The notes: a model not told the origin generated them from the letters alone. 44,393 nt of DNA from Jiella soli (GCF_020615385.1 NZ_JAJAVB010000002.1:191848-236240); one strand, 5' to 3'; numbered from the stretch's first letter, positions 1-8,074 are shown. A program made the numbers and translations.

Positions 1-939
1 GGGGCCGACGATGGTGGTGTGCAGCGAGCGATAGTCGTTCTGCTTCGGCGTCGAGATGTAGTCCTTGAACCGGCCCGGCACCATCGGCCAGGTCCGGTGG
101 ACGATGCCGAGCGTGCGGTAGCATTCCTCCTCGGTGCCGACGAGGACGCGGAAGCCGAAGATGTCGGACAACTGCTCCAGCGACAGCGCCTTGCGCTGCA
201 TCTTGGAGAACACCGAGTATGGCTTCTTCTGGCGGCCGTAGACCGTCGCCTCGATGCCGTCCCTGCGCAAACGCTCCGACAGGTCCTGTTCGATCGCAGC
301 GATGGTCTGGGCGTGCCGGTCGCGCAGCTCCGAGAGGCGCTGGGTCACGGTCTCGAAGGCTTCGATATTCACATGGCGGAAGGCGAGATTTTCCAGCTCC
401 TCGCGCATGTCCTGCATGCCCATGCGCCCGGCGAGCGGGGCATAGATGTCCATCGTCTCCTGAGCGATGCGGGCCCGCTTCTCCGGCGCCATGTGGCCGA
501 GCGTGCGCATGTTGTGCAGGCGATCGGCGAGCTTGACCAGGAGCACGCGGATGTCGTCGGCGATCGCCAGCAGGAGCTTGCGCAGGTTTTCCGCCTGCGC
601 CGCCTTCTTGGAGACGAGGTCGAGGCGCTTCAGCTTGGTCAAGCCCTCGACAAGCTGGCCGATCTTCGGACCGAAGAGCTGGTCGATCTCCTTGCGGGTG
701 GCGTCGGTGTCCTCGATCGTGTCGTGCAGGAGCGCAACCGCGATCGTCGCCTCGTCGAGATGCATCTCGGTGAGGATCGCCGCGACTTCCAAGGGGTGGG
801 AGAAGTAGGGATCACCGCTGGCGCGCTTCTGGGCGCCATGCTTCTGCATGGCGTAGACATAGGCCCGGTTTAGCAAAGCCTCGTCGAGATCGGGCTTGTA
901 GGCCGCGACCTTCTCGACGAGTTCGTATTGGCGCATCAT
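1..939 (-). CDS. rsh: Bifunctional (p)ppGpp synthetase/hydrolase RSH, N-terminal 313 residues (cut by window edge)
   Basis: This is the front part of a RelA/SpoT-homologue, the cytoplasmic enzyme that makes and degrades (p)ppGpp in the stringent response. Reading the minus strand from the tandem ATG ATG at 939 gives an open frame to base 1 with no stop. The first half shows the HD hydrolase domain (SHPLEVAAIL near residue 48, then HDTIEDT near 73, and KLADRLHNMRTL near 140), so the hydrolase looks intact. The synthetase domain follows (YGRQKKPYSVFSKM, then DYISTPKQNDYRSLHTT at the edge). The C-terminal TGS and ACT domains would lie left of the window. It sits 125 bp downstream of rpoZ, a common order in proteobacteria. 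A single RSH is usual in this order, but that cannot be checked here. No close Shine-Dalgarno is seen: the nearest GAGG is about 17 bases before the ATG. Confidence 0.95.
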   Translation of the reverse strand, partial: MMRQYELVEKVAAYKPDLDEALLNRAYVYAMQKHGAQKRASGDPYFSHPLEVAAILTEMHLDEATIAVALLHDTIEDTDATRKEIDQLFGPKIGQLVEGLTKLKRLDLVSKKAAQAENLRKLLLAIADDIRVLLVKLADRLHNMRTLGHMAPEKRARIAQETMDIYAPLAGRMGMQDMREELENLAFRHVNIEAFETVTQRLSELRDRHAQTIAAIEQDLSERLRRDGIEATVYGRQKKPYSVFSKMQRKALSLEQLSDIFGFRVLVGTEEECYRTLGIVHRTWPMVPGRFKDYISTPKQNDYRSLHTTIVGP

Positions 940-977
940 CGGCTTGTGGCGATCGCCTCACTTCTGGAACGCGACGG

Positions 978-1010
978 AAAAAGGGCGCCACCACATTCGC
1001 GGCGACGCCC
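978..1010 (-). terminator. Rho-independent terminator after rpoZ
   Basis: On the minus strand a 10-bp stem (GGGCGTCGCC with GGTGGCGCCC, two G-U pairs, 8-base loop) is followed at once by five T. It lies 54 bases past the rpoZ stop and only 38 bases before the rsh start, so rsh needs read-through or its own promoter. Confidence 0.75.
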
Positions 1011-1013
1011 CCA

Positions 1014-1043
1014 ATATAGGAACCTTCAGCAGTGCACCGAAAG
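1014..1043 (-). promoter_or_regulatory. Possible rsh promoter overlapping the rpoZ terminator
   Basis: On the minus strand CTATAT (1019 to 1014) matches the alphaproteobacterial -10 consensus, with a weak -35 CTTTCG (1043 to 1038) at 18-bp spacing. The predicted start, near 1007, would fall inside the terminator's first arm, so transcripts begun here would carry an incomplete hairpin. This is inference from motifs only. Confidence 0.3.
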
Positions 1044-1063
1044 TGTCGGCTCGCCGATCCGGT

Positions 1064-1489
1064 TCAAAAATCTTCCGTCTTCTCCGGCGGGACCAGTCCC
1101 TCGATGCCGGCGAGAAGCTCTTCCTCGGACATGCGGTCGAAGGAGACCGGCTCGTCCTCGTCCGCCCCTTGCGGCGCGGCGGCCTCGGTCGGCGCAGCCT
1201 CGCCGGCGATCCGGCGCTGATGCTGGGCAGGCTGCGGCTGCTGCTGCTCGGGCTCGTCGACCTCCACATGCTTCTGCAGCGAATGAATGAGGTCTTCCTT
1301 CAGATCGCCGGGCGACAGCGTCTCGTCGGCGATCTCGCGAAGTGCAACGACTGGGTTCTTGTCGTTGTCGCGGTCGACCGTGATCTGCTGGCCCTGCGAA
1401 ATCTGGCGCGCCCTGTGACTGGCCAGCAAAACCAGCTCGAAGCGGTTTTCGACCTTATCGACGCAATCCTCTACGGTGACACGGGCCAT
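1064..1489 (-). CDS. rpoZ: DNA-directed RNA polymerase subunit omega
   Basis: This is the omega subunit, which binds beta-prime, aids assembly of RNA polymerase and forms part of a ppGpp binding site. The start [13 protein letters not shown] is chosen because AGGAGA stands 6 bases upstream of the ATG at 1489; the longer in-frame extension upstream is not family-like. The first 70 residues carry the conserved omega core ([17 protein letters not shown], then [10 protein letters not shown]). The rest, to residue 141, is a Gln/Pro- and acid-rich tail ending in [16 protein letters not shown], which is usual in rhizobial omega proteins and longer than in E. coli (about 90 residues). It is followed by a strong terminator and then rsh. 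A promoter-like element lies about 40 bases upstream. Confidence 0.95.
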   Translation of the reverse strand: MARVTVEDCVDKVENRFELVLLASHRARQISQGQQITVDRDNDKNPVVALREIADETLSPGDLKEDLIHSLQKHVEVDEPEQQQPQPAQHQRRIAGEAAPTEAAAPQGADEDEPVSFDRMSEEELLAGIEGLVPPEKTEDF

Positions 1490-1531
1490 GCCTGTCTCCT
1501 GGCTCAACCGAATTCGATGGTGAAGGACAGC

Positions 1532-1560
1532 ACATAGACCTTTCCCGCACGGCTCACAAG
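1532..1560 (-). promoter_or_regulatory. Candidate rpoZ promoter
   Basis: On the minus strand CTTGTG (1560 to 1555) and CTATGT (1537 to 1532) are separated by 17 bp and resemble the alphaproteobacterial consensus CTTGAC / CTATAT. The implied start lies about 35 bases before the rpoZ ATG. Seen by eye only. Confidence 0.4.
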
Positions 1561-1742
1561 GCCCCTCGTGATCGCAGTGCGGAAAGTCGGGGAAATGCCC
1601 CGTTGGCAACAGGCGACACACCGCTTATTGTTTGCCGGGCTTAATGCGGATTCGCATCGCGGATGACCGCGAATGGCCGTCGGATTCGACGCCTCACTGC
1701 CTTTGTTTCATCACCAACGCCATAATCACGGAAGTTGCCTCC

Positions 1743-2336
1743 ATGCAGTTCGATCAACGCGAAAAACTCGCCCTCTTCATCGACGGGGCCAACCTCTACG
1801 CGACATCGAAGAATCTCGGGTTCGACATCGACTACAAGAAGATGCTGGTCTGGTTCCACCAGCATGCGTATGTCCTGCGCGCCTACTACTATACCGCGCT
1901 AGTCGAGGACAACGAATATTCCTCGATCCGGCCGCTGATCGACTGGCTCGACTATAACGGCTACCGCGTCGTGACCAAGGCGGCCAAGGAGTTCACCGAC
2001 CAGACCGGACGGCGCAAGATCAAAGGCAATATGGACATCGAACTCGCCATCGACGCGATGGAATTGGCCGACACGGTCGACCATTTCGTGCTGTTTTCCG
2101 GCGACGGCGACTTCCGTTCCCTGGTCGAGGCATTGCAGCGCAAGGGCCGCAAGGTCTCGGTCGTCTCCACCCTGTCGACGACGCCGCCGATGATCGCCGA
2201 CGACCTCCGGCGGCAAGCCGACCATTTCATCGATCTCGTTTCGCTGAAGGGCGATATCGGCCGCAATCCGGCCGAGCGCGAAGCGCGCATGGCCCGCCGC
2301 GCCGAGGTCGAAGCCGAAGACGCCGACGACTATTGA
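1743..2336 (+). CDS. NYN domain (LabA/DUF88 family) protein
   Basis: A 197-residue protein that is almost entirely a NYN domain, the PIN-like fold of LabA/DUF88 proteins, many of which are predicted metal-dependent ribonucleases. The acidic residues expected for metal binding are visible: D14 in ALFIDGANLY, D98 and D104 in GNMDIELAIDAM, and D121 and D123 in FSGDGDF. After about residue 170 the tail is charged and low in complexity (REARMARRAEVEAEDADDY). The ATG at 1743 is chosen because GGAAG lies 8 bases upstream and family members start near KLALFIDG; an upstream in-frame ATG at 1632 has no such support. It is divergent from rpoZ across 253 bp. An RNase role follows from the family; its substrate is unknown. 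Confidence 0.9.
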   Translation: MQFDQREKLALFIDGANLYATSKNLGFDIDYKKMLVWFHQHAYVLRAYYYTALVEDNEYSSIRPLIDWLDYNGYRVVTKAAKEFTDQTGRRKIKGNMDIELAIDAMELADTVDHFVLFSGDGDFRSLVEALQRKGRKVSVVSTLSTTPPMIADDLRRQADHFIDLVSLKGDIGRNPAEREARMARRAEVEAEDADDY

Positions 2337-2475
2337 GCCAGCCCCAAAAAGGGATCCGCCCTCTCATCCGGGCCCTCTCATCGGGCCTTCGCTTCCGACC
2401 TTCCTGACCGTTTGGCGGAAACCGCTCGGCAGGCGTCCGGATCGAAGTGACAGTTATGGAACGTAATCCATCAGC

Positions 2476-3153
2476 ATGACCGATGCTCTCTCTTCCGGCG
2501 GCGACGCAGAGGCCGAGCCCGACCGCGACTGTCCGCTCTGCCCGCGGCTCGTCGAGTTCCGAGAGATATGGCGGGAGCGCGAACCCGGCTGGCACAACGC
2601 GCCAGTGCCGAGCTTCCTGCCGGCCGACGGACCGGATGCCGTGCGGCTGCTGGTCGTCGGCCTTGCACCCGGCCTCAGGGGGGCGAACCGGACGGGCCGG
2701 CCCTTCACCGGCGACTATGCCGGCGACCTCCTCTATGCGACGCTTTCGCGCTTCGGCTTCGCCAATGACCGGTTCGACGCACGGCCGGACGACGGGCTGG
2801 AACTCAACGGGACGGCGATCACCAACGCGGTGCGCTGCGTGCCGCCGGAGAACAAGCCGGTGGGCGCCGAGATCAACACCTGCCGCAGCTTCCTCTCGGC
2901 GACGATCGCCCGCTTCGCAAAGCTCCACGTCGTCGTGACGCTCGGCAAGATCGCGCATGATTCGACGATCCGCGCCCTCGGCACACGGCTCGCCGACGCG
3001 CCATTCCGGCACGCAGCCGTCGCCGAGATCGGGGATCTCAGCGTCGTCTCGAGCTATCATTGTTCGCGCTACAACACGAATACCGGCCGGCTGACGGAAG
3101 AGATGTTCGTCGACGTGTTCCGAAAGGTCGCGGAGCGTCTCGGCACGAACTGA
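2476..3153 (+). CDS. Uracil-DNA glycosylase, family 5 (UDGb)
   Basis: A 225-residue base-excision repair enzyme that removes uracil, and in this family sometimes hypoxanthine, from DNA. The family 5 signature is clear: GLAPGLRGANRTGRPFTGD (residues 62-80) lacks the usual catalytic Asp/Asn after GLAPG, and the second motif is HCSRYNTNTGR (195-205). Four cysteines in the positions of the 4Fe-4S cluster are present: C19 and C22 (CPLC), C121 (VRCVPP) and C136 (NTCRSFL). The protein starts close to the family's usual N-terminus; there is no strong ribosome site before the ATG. It follows the NYN gene by 139 bp on the same strand and converges with the next gene. A second, different uracil glycosylase lies at 18739-19632. 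Confidence 0.93.
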   Translation: MTDALSSGGDAEAEPDRDCPLCPRLVEFREIWREREPGWHNAPVPSFLPADGPDAVRLLVVGLAPGLRGANRTGRPFTGDYAGDLLYATLSRFGFANDRFDARPDDGLELNGTAITNAVRCVPPENKPVGAEINTCRSFLSATIARFAKLHVVVTLGKIAHDSTIRALGTRLADAPFRHAAVAEIGDLSVVSSYHCSRYNTNTGRLTEEMFVDVFRKVAERLGTN

Positions 3154-3273
3154 TCGTACGCGGCATAGGCAGCGGGCCCGCCGGCGTTCCATCTAACGGT
3201 CCGCCGTTCCGTCCGGACGTGGATTTCCGCCGCCTCCGACGGCGTTTGCGACGGGTCTCGCGCGACCTCCCGA

Positions 3274-3615
3274 TCAGTAGAAGCAGCGGTACCCCGCATA
3301 GGCGTCGCCGATCCCTTCGCGGCGGAACTGGCTCGCCCGGCGTTCGGCCGCGCGCCGGCTCATCGGGCCGCTGCCGACCACAACAAGCCCGCTGCCGGCA
3401 CTCGGGCTATCGGAATTGTCGAGTTCCAGGACCTGCGCACCGAGCCGGTTCGCCCGCCTGCGGGCCGCGCGGTGATTGCCGAAGGCGCCGGCAAAGGCAT
3501 AGTAGCCGCAGGCTTCCGCAACCCGGATCTCGCCGCTCGCGGCAAAGCTTTCGGCGGGCATCGCCGCCGCAAAGGCGGCAAGAACGAGAGCAGTCTTGAG
3601 GCGGTGGAAACCCAT
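3274..3615 (-). CDS. Small secreted protein, SPOR-like fold suspected
   Basis: A 113-residue protein with a signal peptide (MGFHRLKTALVLAAFAAAMP, cut near SFAAS). The ATG at 3615 has GGGAGG about 7 bases upstream, which decides the start over a longer frame. The mature part has the look of a SPOR-like repeat: YYAFAGAFGNHRAARRRANRL, a strand rich in valine (GLVVVGSGPM), then a helix (SRRAAERRASQFRREG) and AYAGYRCFY at the end. Two cysteines remain in the mature part. The nonapeptide SRRAAERRA also occurs in the neighbour 3784-4164, and the DNA is 24/27 identical there. I do not recognise a named family; peptidoglycan or envelope binding is only a guess from the SPOR resemblance. It converges with the glycosylase gene. 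Confidence 0.7.
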   Translation of the reverse strand: MGFHRLKTALVLAAFAAAMPAESFAASGEIRVAEACGYYAFAGAFGNHRAARRRANRLGAQVLELDNSDSPSAGSGLVVVGSGPMSRRAAERRASQFRREGIGDAYAGYRCFY

Positions 3616-3783
3616 CGCATCCTCCCTTCGCGGGACCTCAGCGGAACCAACTTCCGCAACGTTAGACGAGCCTCGCCATGCTGTCACCCCGAAGTCTCGC
3701 GGGATCGCAAGAGACCGACGATCCATGCAGTGTCTCTGAGGCGGCGTCCACCGTCGCGGACAGGGCCGAAGATACCAGGTTCG

Positions 3784-4164
3784 TCAGCGACTGCAGTGCG
3801 TGACCAGAACCGAGCAGTTCGACGTATGCCGCGCGCACTGACCGAGAGCCTTGCGCGAAGCGACGCGCGGGGACGAGCCCCAGGCGCTGCCCCATCCGCC
3901 GCGATGTCCGACGGCGACGGCCCCGCAAGCCTTGGTGAACCAGATCGCCGTCCGACATCCGCGGCTGCGCGCCGAACATTCGCTCAGCGCCCGGCGTTCC
4001 GCCGCACGTCGGCTCGGATAGTCGTGGGAGAAACCGAAGGCGCCGCTCGACTGGGAATAGGCAATAGCCCCGTAGCCGGCAAAGGCCGGCGATGCGCCCA
4101 CAAGCAACAACAGGACCGCCGCCGCAGCGGAAACCTTGCAAGAGAACGAAGACATCATCGTCAT
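3784..4164 (-). CDS. Secreted DUF4189-type cysteine-rich protein
   Basis: A 126-residue exported protein (signal peptide about residues 1-28, with a hydrophobic AAAAVLLLLVG core, ending ASPAFAGYGA). The mature chain fits DUF4189: GAIAYSQSSGAFGFSHDYPS, then Ala-rich helices alternating with cysteines. Six cysteines are seen after the signal (SEC, RGC, KAC, GQC, SNC, THC), probably three disulfides. The start is uncertain among ATGs at 4164, 4158 and 4155 (MTMMSS), all in frame; no strong ribosome site separates them. The function of DUF4189 is not known. It shares the SRRAAERRA motif with the next gene on the same strand (3274-3615), 168 bp downstream, which suggests that the two are related or co-inherited. 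Confidence 0.8.
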   Translation of the reverse strand: MTMMSSFSCKVSAAAAVLLLLVGASPAFAGYGAIAYSQSSGAFGFSHDYPSRRAAERRALSECSARSRGCRTAIWFTKACGAVAVGHRGGWGSAWGSSPRVASRKALGQCARHTSNCSVLVTHCSR

Positions 4165-4466
4165 ATCCAGTTTCGAAGACCCCGTCAGATATTGCGCGAT
4201 ACTGCCCCCTTCGACAACACATTCCTTCAGGAATTTGGAGCGAGTGCGATCGTTTGGGTCGACGTCGTTATCGATCACCCGTGTCGCCGGCCCTGCATTG
4301 ATGGCGGACGGTGCGCACACCCGGCCCCGGTGGATTCGTTCGCATTCGTGCAGAAGTTCTGTCATGAAGAAGGAAGGCTTATTGCAGCGCCATATCTTGC
4401 GGCGCCTGTGCGGCCTCCGTCTCGGCTGGCGAGTGCGGCGCGATGGCTCCCGAAGAGGACTGTGCG
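4165..4466. other. Divergent intergenic region, 302 bp
   Basis: No gene is supported here. It separates the minus-strand DUF4189 gene from the plus-strand transglutaminase-like gene and should hold both promoters. A perfect short inverted repeat ATTCCT-TC-AGGAAT lies at 4221-4234, about 57 bases before the DUF4189 start, and could be an operator or hairpin. Frames that run through the region have no ribosome site and no family-like sequence. Confidence 0.6.
4188..4217 (-). promoter_or_regulatory. Possible promoter of the DUF4189 gene
   Basis: On the minus strand TTGTCG (4217 to 4212) and AATATC (4193 to 4188) are separated by 18 bp. The -10 region read as CAATAT is 5 of 6 to CTATAT. The leader would be very short (under 20 bases). 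Weak, motif-based call. Confidence 0.25.
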
Positions 4467-5276
4467 ATGAGGATCCATCTGGGCTGCGAACTGGGCTACC
4501 AGTTTCCGAACCCGACGCCGATGATCGTCAATCTCAATGTGCACTTCTCCCGCGTCGGCGCATTGGAGAGGCCGGACCATCTCGTCACGACGCCGGTCGT
4601 TCCCATCACCAGCTATCGCGACAGTTTCGGCAATTGGTGCAACCGCCTCGTCGCCCCGTCCGGCGTCTTCACGCTCGGCACGGACGGCGTGATCCACGAC
4701 GATGGCCTGAGCGACCCGGTGGGGCACGACGCCGTGCAACACAAGGTCGAGGATCTTCCCTCGGACACGCTGCTCTATCTGCTCGGCAGCCGCTATTGCG
4801 AAACCGACCTCCTGTCGAACGAGGCCTGGCGGCTGTTCGGCGAAACGCCGGAGGGGTGGGCGCGCGTTCAGGCGATCTGCGACTTCGTCCACAACCATGT
4901 CTCCTTCGACTACATGCAGGCGCGCGCGACCCGCAGCGCCGCCGAGACCTATCGCGAGCGCGTCGGCGTCTGCCGCGACTACACGCATCTCGCGGTTGCC
5001 TTCTGCCGGGCGATGAACATTCCAACACGCTACTGCACCGGTTATGTCAGCGATATCGGCCTGCCGCCGCCTTATGCGGAAATGGACTTCGCCGCCTGGA
5101 TGGAAGTCTATCTCGGCGGCCGCTGGTGGACCTTCGATCCTCGCAACAATGCGCCGCGATGGGGACGCATCCTGATCGCGCAGGGACGCGACGCGTCCGA
5201 CGTGCCGCTCACCCATACTTTCGGGCCGAACACTTTGACCGGCTTCAGGGTCTGGACCGACCAGATCGACGGGTAG
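4467..5276 (+). CDS. Transglutaminase-like superfamily protein
   Basis: A 269-residue protein with an N-terminal beta domain (residues 1-95) and a transglutaminase-like papain-fold core (about 130-230). The nucleophile is C169 in GVCRDYTHLAVAFC and the Asp is D224 in WWTFDPRNN. Where most family members have His in HAW, this protein has alanine (MDFAAW, A209), so the triad is incomplete by simple alignment. From memory, close alphaproteobacterial relatives read DFAGW or DFSAW here, so this may be a subfamily trait rather than a mutation. No signal peptide is seen. The start at 4467 is preferred over 4443 because AGAGGA lies upstream and family proteins begin MRIHLGCE. The substrate is unknown; peptidase or amidase activity is a family inference. 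Confidence 0.9.
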   Translation: MRIHLGCELGYQFPNPTPMIVNLNVHFSRVGALERPDHLVTTPVVPITSYRDSFGNWCNRLVAPSGVFTLGTDGVIHDDGLSDPVGHDAVQHKVEDLPSDTLLYLLGSRYCETDLLSNEAWRLFGETPEGWARVQAICDFVHNHVSFDYMQARATRSAAETYRERVGVCRDYTHLAVAFCRAMNIPTRYCTGYVSDIGLPPPYAEMDFAAWMEVYLGGRWWTFDPRNNAPRWGRILIAQGRDASDVPLTHTFGPNTLTGFRVWTDQIDG

Positions 5277-5521
5277 GCCGCTCGGGAAGGCGGAGACAAC
5301 CTCCGCAAGCCGCTTCGATCGTCCGGCACGGCGCTCGGGCGGCGCAGCCGCTGCAGGACCAACCGGGGCCGAGCTTTTCGGACTCGGTCGCAGACCTGCG
5401 GTGCTCGATTCAGGCAATTTTCAGCGTCGGCGTAAGATCCCGGTACCGGACCGCGAAGTATCGCGGGTAGTATCGGGAACCGACGATCCGTGATCGCCGG
5501 ACGGATCGAAGGATCGGGGGC

Positions 5522-7975
5522 ATGCGCGAAGGCAAGGCGGAGCAGATGGTTTCGCGGACGCTCGTTCGGCGTCTCACTTCGGCATTGCCGTGCGGGCGGC
5601 GGATGGCGGAGCGCCTCCGCCAATGCCTGCCCTCGGCAGTGCTCGCGCTGTGGCTCGCCCTTTGCAGCAGCACTGCCGTCGCACAGGAGGTGCGCGAGCC
5701 GCGGATCGCTCCGGCGGCAACGGCTGAAACTTCGCAGCCTGTCGCCCCGTCTGCGCAGCCGGCGGCGCCCCCCGCCGCGGCCGCACCGTCGACCACCGCT
5801 CCGACGACCGCTTCGGCGGAGGGTCCACTCCCGGCCGAGATCGACAGTCTGGCGCGGCTCCTCGCCGACCCGCGTGTCCAGACATGGTTACAAGCTCAAG
5901 CCGCCGCGCTTCAGCCCGCAGCGCCGACGGCGGCCGGTTCGACACCGGCCGGACCGGCAACGCCCCGAGGCGCCGGAACTGCGGCCGCCGGCGAGGGCAA
6001 TGACGACCTCATGATGATGGAAGGCGCGATGATGATGGGCCAGTCGATGGCCCTCGTGCCGAGCCAGTTGCGCTCCGTCCGCGGCTTCCTTCGCGCGCTT
6101 GCGGATGCGGTGCCGCAGGTTCCCGCCGCCCTGTCGCAGGCGGGAAGCGTCCTGCGCGCCGATCTTGCCGGGCGCGAGCCGATCACGATCGGCTTCCTGA
6201 TCCTCCTGTTCGTCGGCTGCGGCGTCGGAGCCGAACAGCTCCTGGCGTGGGCGATGACCGGCTTTCGCCGGCGCCTGACCCTCTTGCCGACGACGACCGC
6301 GGAACAGAGGCTTCGTGCCGCCGGCATCCGGTTGTCCTACGGATTCCTGCTTCTGTTCGCCTTCGCGGCAGGCAGTCTCGGCGTCTTTCTCCTGTTCGAC
6401 TGGCCGCAGCATCTGGGCCGCCTCCTGCTCCTGGCATTGCAGCTCGCGCTCATCGTCCGGCTGGCGCTGCTCTTGTGCCGGTTCCTCATTGCACCCGGCG
6501 CGCCGCGCTTCCGCATCGTTCCGATGGCGACGCGCACGGCCGAGTTCTGGTTCGTCTGGTCTGCCGTCATCGTCGGGTATTTCTTCGCCGCGCAATTCGC
6601 GCTGGAGATCCTGCGCGCTCTCGCCATGCCGCGGATCGAGCTCCACGTCGTCGGCATCGGCCTCGGGGTCGGGCTGCTCGCTCTTGCCCTCCTGATCCTC
6701 TGGAGGGCCCCGGATCGCGAAACCGGCGAGCGCGAGATCGCCGCCAAGACCGGCGATCTCCGGATCTGGGCGCTGAGCTTCGCCCTTCTCGTCACCTGGC
6801 TCCTGCTCTTCACCGGGTCGACGCGCCCCTTCTACGTCGCCGTGATCTGCCTCGTCGGCGCCGCCCTGTTGAAGAACGCCCGGCTCGCCGTCAGGAACCT
6901 CATGGCCGTGCCGGACAGCGCAGGGACCGGCGAGCCGGTCCCGCAGGAACAGTCGCTGAAGACGCTGACGATCGAACGCGGCGTCGCCACGCTGATCCTG
7001 CTCGTCGGCATCCTGTTTCTTGCCACCGTGCTGCATGTCGGCCTGGCCCAGCCGAAGCTTCCGGAAACGCCGCTGCGCTGGGGCCTGCGCGCCGCCGTCA
7101 ACTTCGCCGTCGTGGTGCTCGTCACGCTGTTCCTGTGGCGCTTTGCCGAGGCCTGGATCGACCGCAAGATCGCAGCCTCGGAGAAGCACGCGAGCGCCGG
7201 GCCCGGCCATGGCCAGGCCAACCGGCTGCGCACCATGCTGCCGATCCTGAAGAACCTGCTTCTCTTCGTTCTCGCCATCATCGCGGTGTTGACGGTGCTC
7301 TCCAATCTCGGCGTCGACATCGCGCCGCTGCTCGCCAGCGCCGGGATCTTCGGCATCGCCCTCGGGTTCGGCGCGCAGACGCTGGTCAAGGACATCATCG
7401 CCGGCCTGTTCTTCTTCGTCGACGACGCCTTCCGGATCGGTGAGTACATCGAAAGCGGCAACATCCGCGGAACGGTGGAGTCCTTCTCGCTGCGCTCCCT
7501 GAAAATCCGCCACCACCGTGGCGCGCTGCACACTGTTCCGTTCGGATCGCTCGACAAGATCACGAATTATTCCCGCGACTGGGTGATCGACAAGCTGGAG
7601 ATCGGCGTCACCTACGACACCGACATCGCCAAGGTGAAGAGGATCATCAAGGAGATCGGCAAGCGCCTCGCCGAGGAGCCGGAATTTGCGCCTCATATCA
7701 TCGAGCCGCTGAAGATGCAGGGCGTCGACCAGTTCGGCGACTTCGCGATCAAGCTCCGGATGAAGATGATGACCAAGCCGGGCGAGCAATTCGCGATCCG
7801 GCGCGCGGCCTACGACCTGATCAAGAAGCGGTTCGCCGAAGAAGGCGTGTCCTTCGCCTTCCCGACCGTCACCGTCTCCGGACATGCGCCGGACGATCGG
7901 TCGGCGCGCGCCGCCATCGCCCAGCAGGCAATGGAACTGACGAGGCCTCCGGCGGCGGCACCGGACACGCGCTGA
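5522..7975 (+). CDS. Large MscS-family mechanosensitive ion channel
   Basis: An 817-residue inner-membrane channel of the MscS superfamily, close in plan to YbiO-type proteins. A signal-like hydrophobic segment (residues about 36-54, ending AVAQ) is followed by an Ala/Pro/Thr-rich periplasmic linker (60-155), a methionine-rich stretch MMMEGAMMMG (164-173), and many membrane helices (first near 221-243). The pore helix and beta domain are in the C-terminal third: ASAGIFGIALGFGAQTLVKD, then FRIGEYIESGNIRGTVESF. The C-terminal alpha/beta cage ends with PTVTVSGHAPD. Such channels open on hypo-osmotic stress to release solutes. The start is uncertain: ATGs at 5522, 5546 and 5603 are in frame, and none has a clear ribosome site. 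It stands alone, 245 bp after the transglutaminase gene. Confidence 0.93.
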   Translation: MREGKAEQMVSRTLVRRLTSALPCGRRMAERLRQCLPSAVLALWLALCSSTAVAQEVREPRIAPAATAETSQPVAPSAQPAAPPAAAAPSTTAPTTASAEGPLPAEIDSLARLLADPRVQTWLQAQAAALQPAAPTAAGSTPAGPATPRGAGTAAAGEGNDDLMMMEGAMMMGQSMALVPSQLRSVRGFLRALADAVPQVPAALSQAGSVLRADLAGREPITIGFLILLFVGCGVGAEQLLAWAMTGFRRRLTLLPTTTAEQRLRAAGIRLSYGFLLLFAFAAGSLGVFLLFDWPQHLGRLLLLALQLALIVRLALLLCRFLIAPGAPRFRIVPMATRTAEFWFVWSAVIVGYFFAAQFALEILRALAMPRIELHVVGIGLGVGLLALALLILWRAPDRETGEREIAAKTGDLRIWALSFALLVTWLLLFTGSTRPFYVAVICLVGAALLKNARLAVRNLMAVPDSAGTGEPVPQEQSLKTLTIERGVATLILLVGILFLATVLHVGLAQPKLPETPLRWGLRAAVNFAVVVLVTLFLWRFAEAWIDRKIAASEKHASAGPGHGQANRLRTMLPILKNLLLFVLAIIAVLTVLSNLGVDIAPLLASAGIFGIALGFGAQTLVKDIIAGLFFFVDDAFRIGEYIESGNIRGTVESFSLRSLKIRHHRGALHTVPFGSLDKITNYSRDWVIDKLEIGVTYDTDIAKVKRIIKEIGKRLAEEPEFAPHIIEPLKMQGVDQFGDFAIKLRMKMMTKPGEQFAIRRAAYDLIKKRFAEEGVSFAFPTVTVSGHAPDDRSARAAIAQQAMELTRPPAAAPDTR

Positions 7976-8074
7976 CACGGCGCGCCGGAAGCTCAGGCAG
8001 CAAATGCTTGACCGCCGCAGGCCGGTGTCGCAGGGTCCCGCGCCGATCGAGGAGAAACGGCTGGGAGGACGAGG

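Noticed and set aside
19-873. A 284-residue plus-strand frame opposite rsh.
   Set aside because: It lies wholly opposite the conserved RSH coding sequence; its Arg/His-rich composition is that of an antisense frame in GC-rich DNA.
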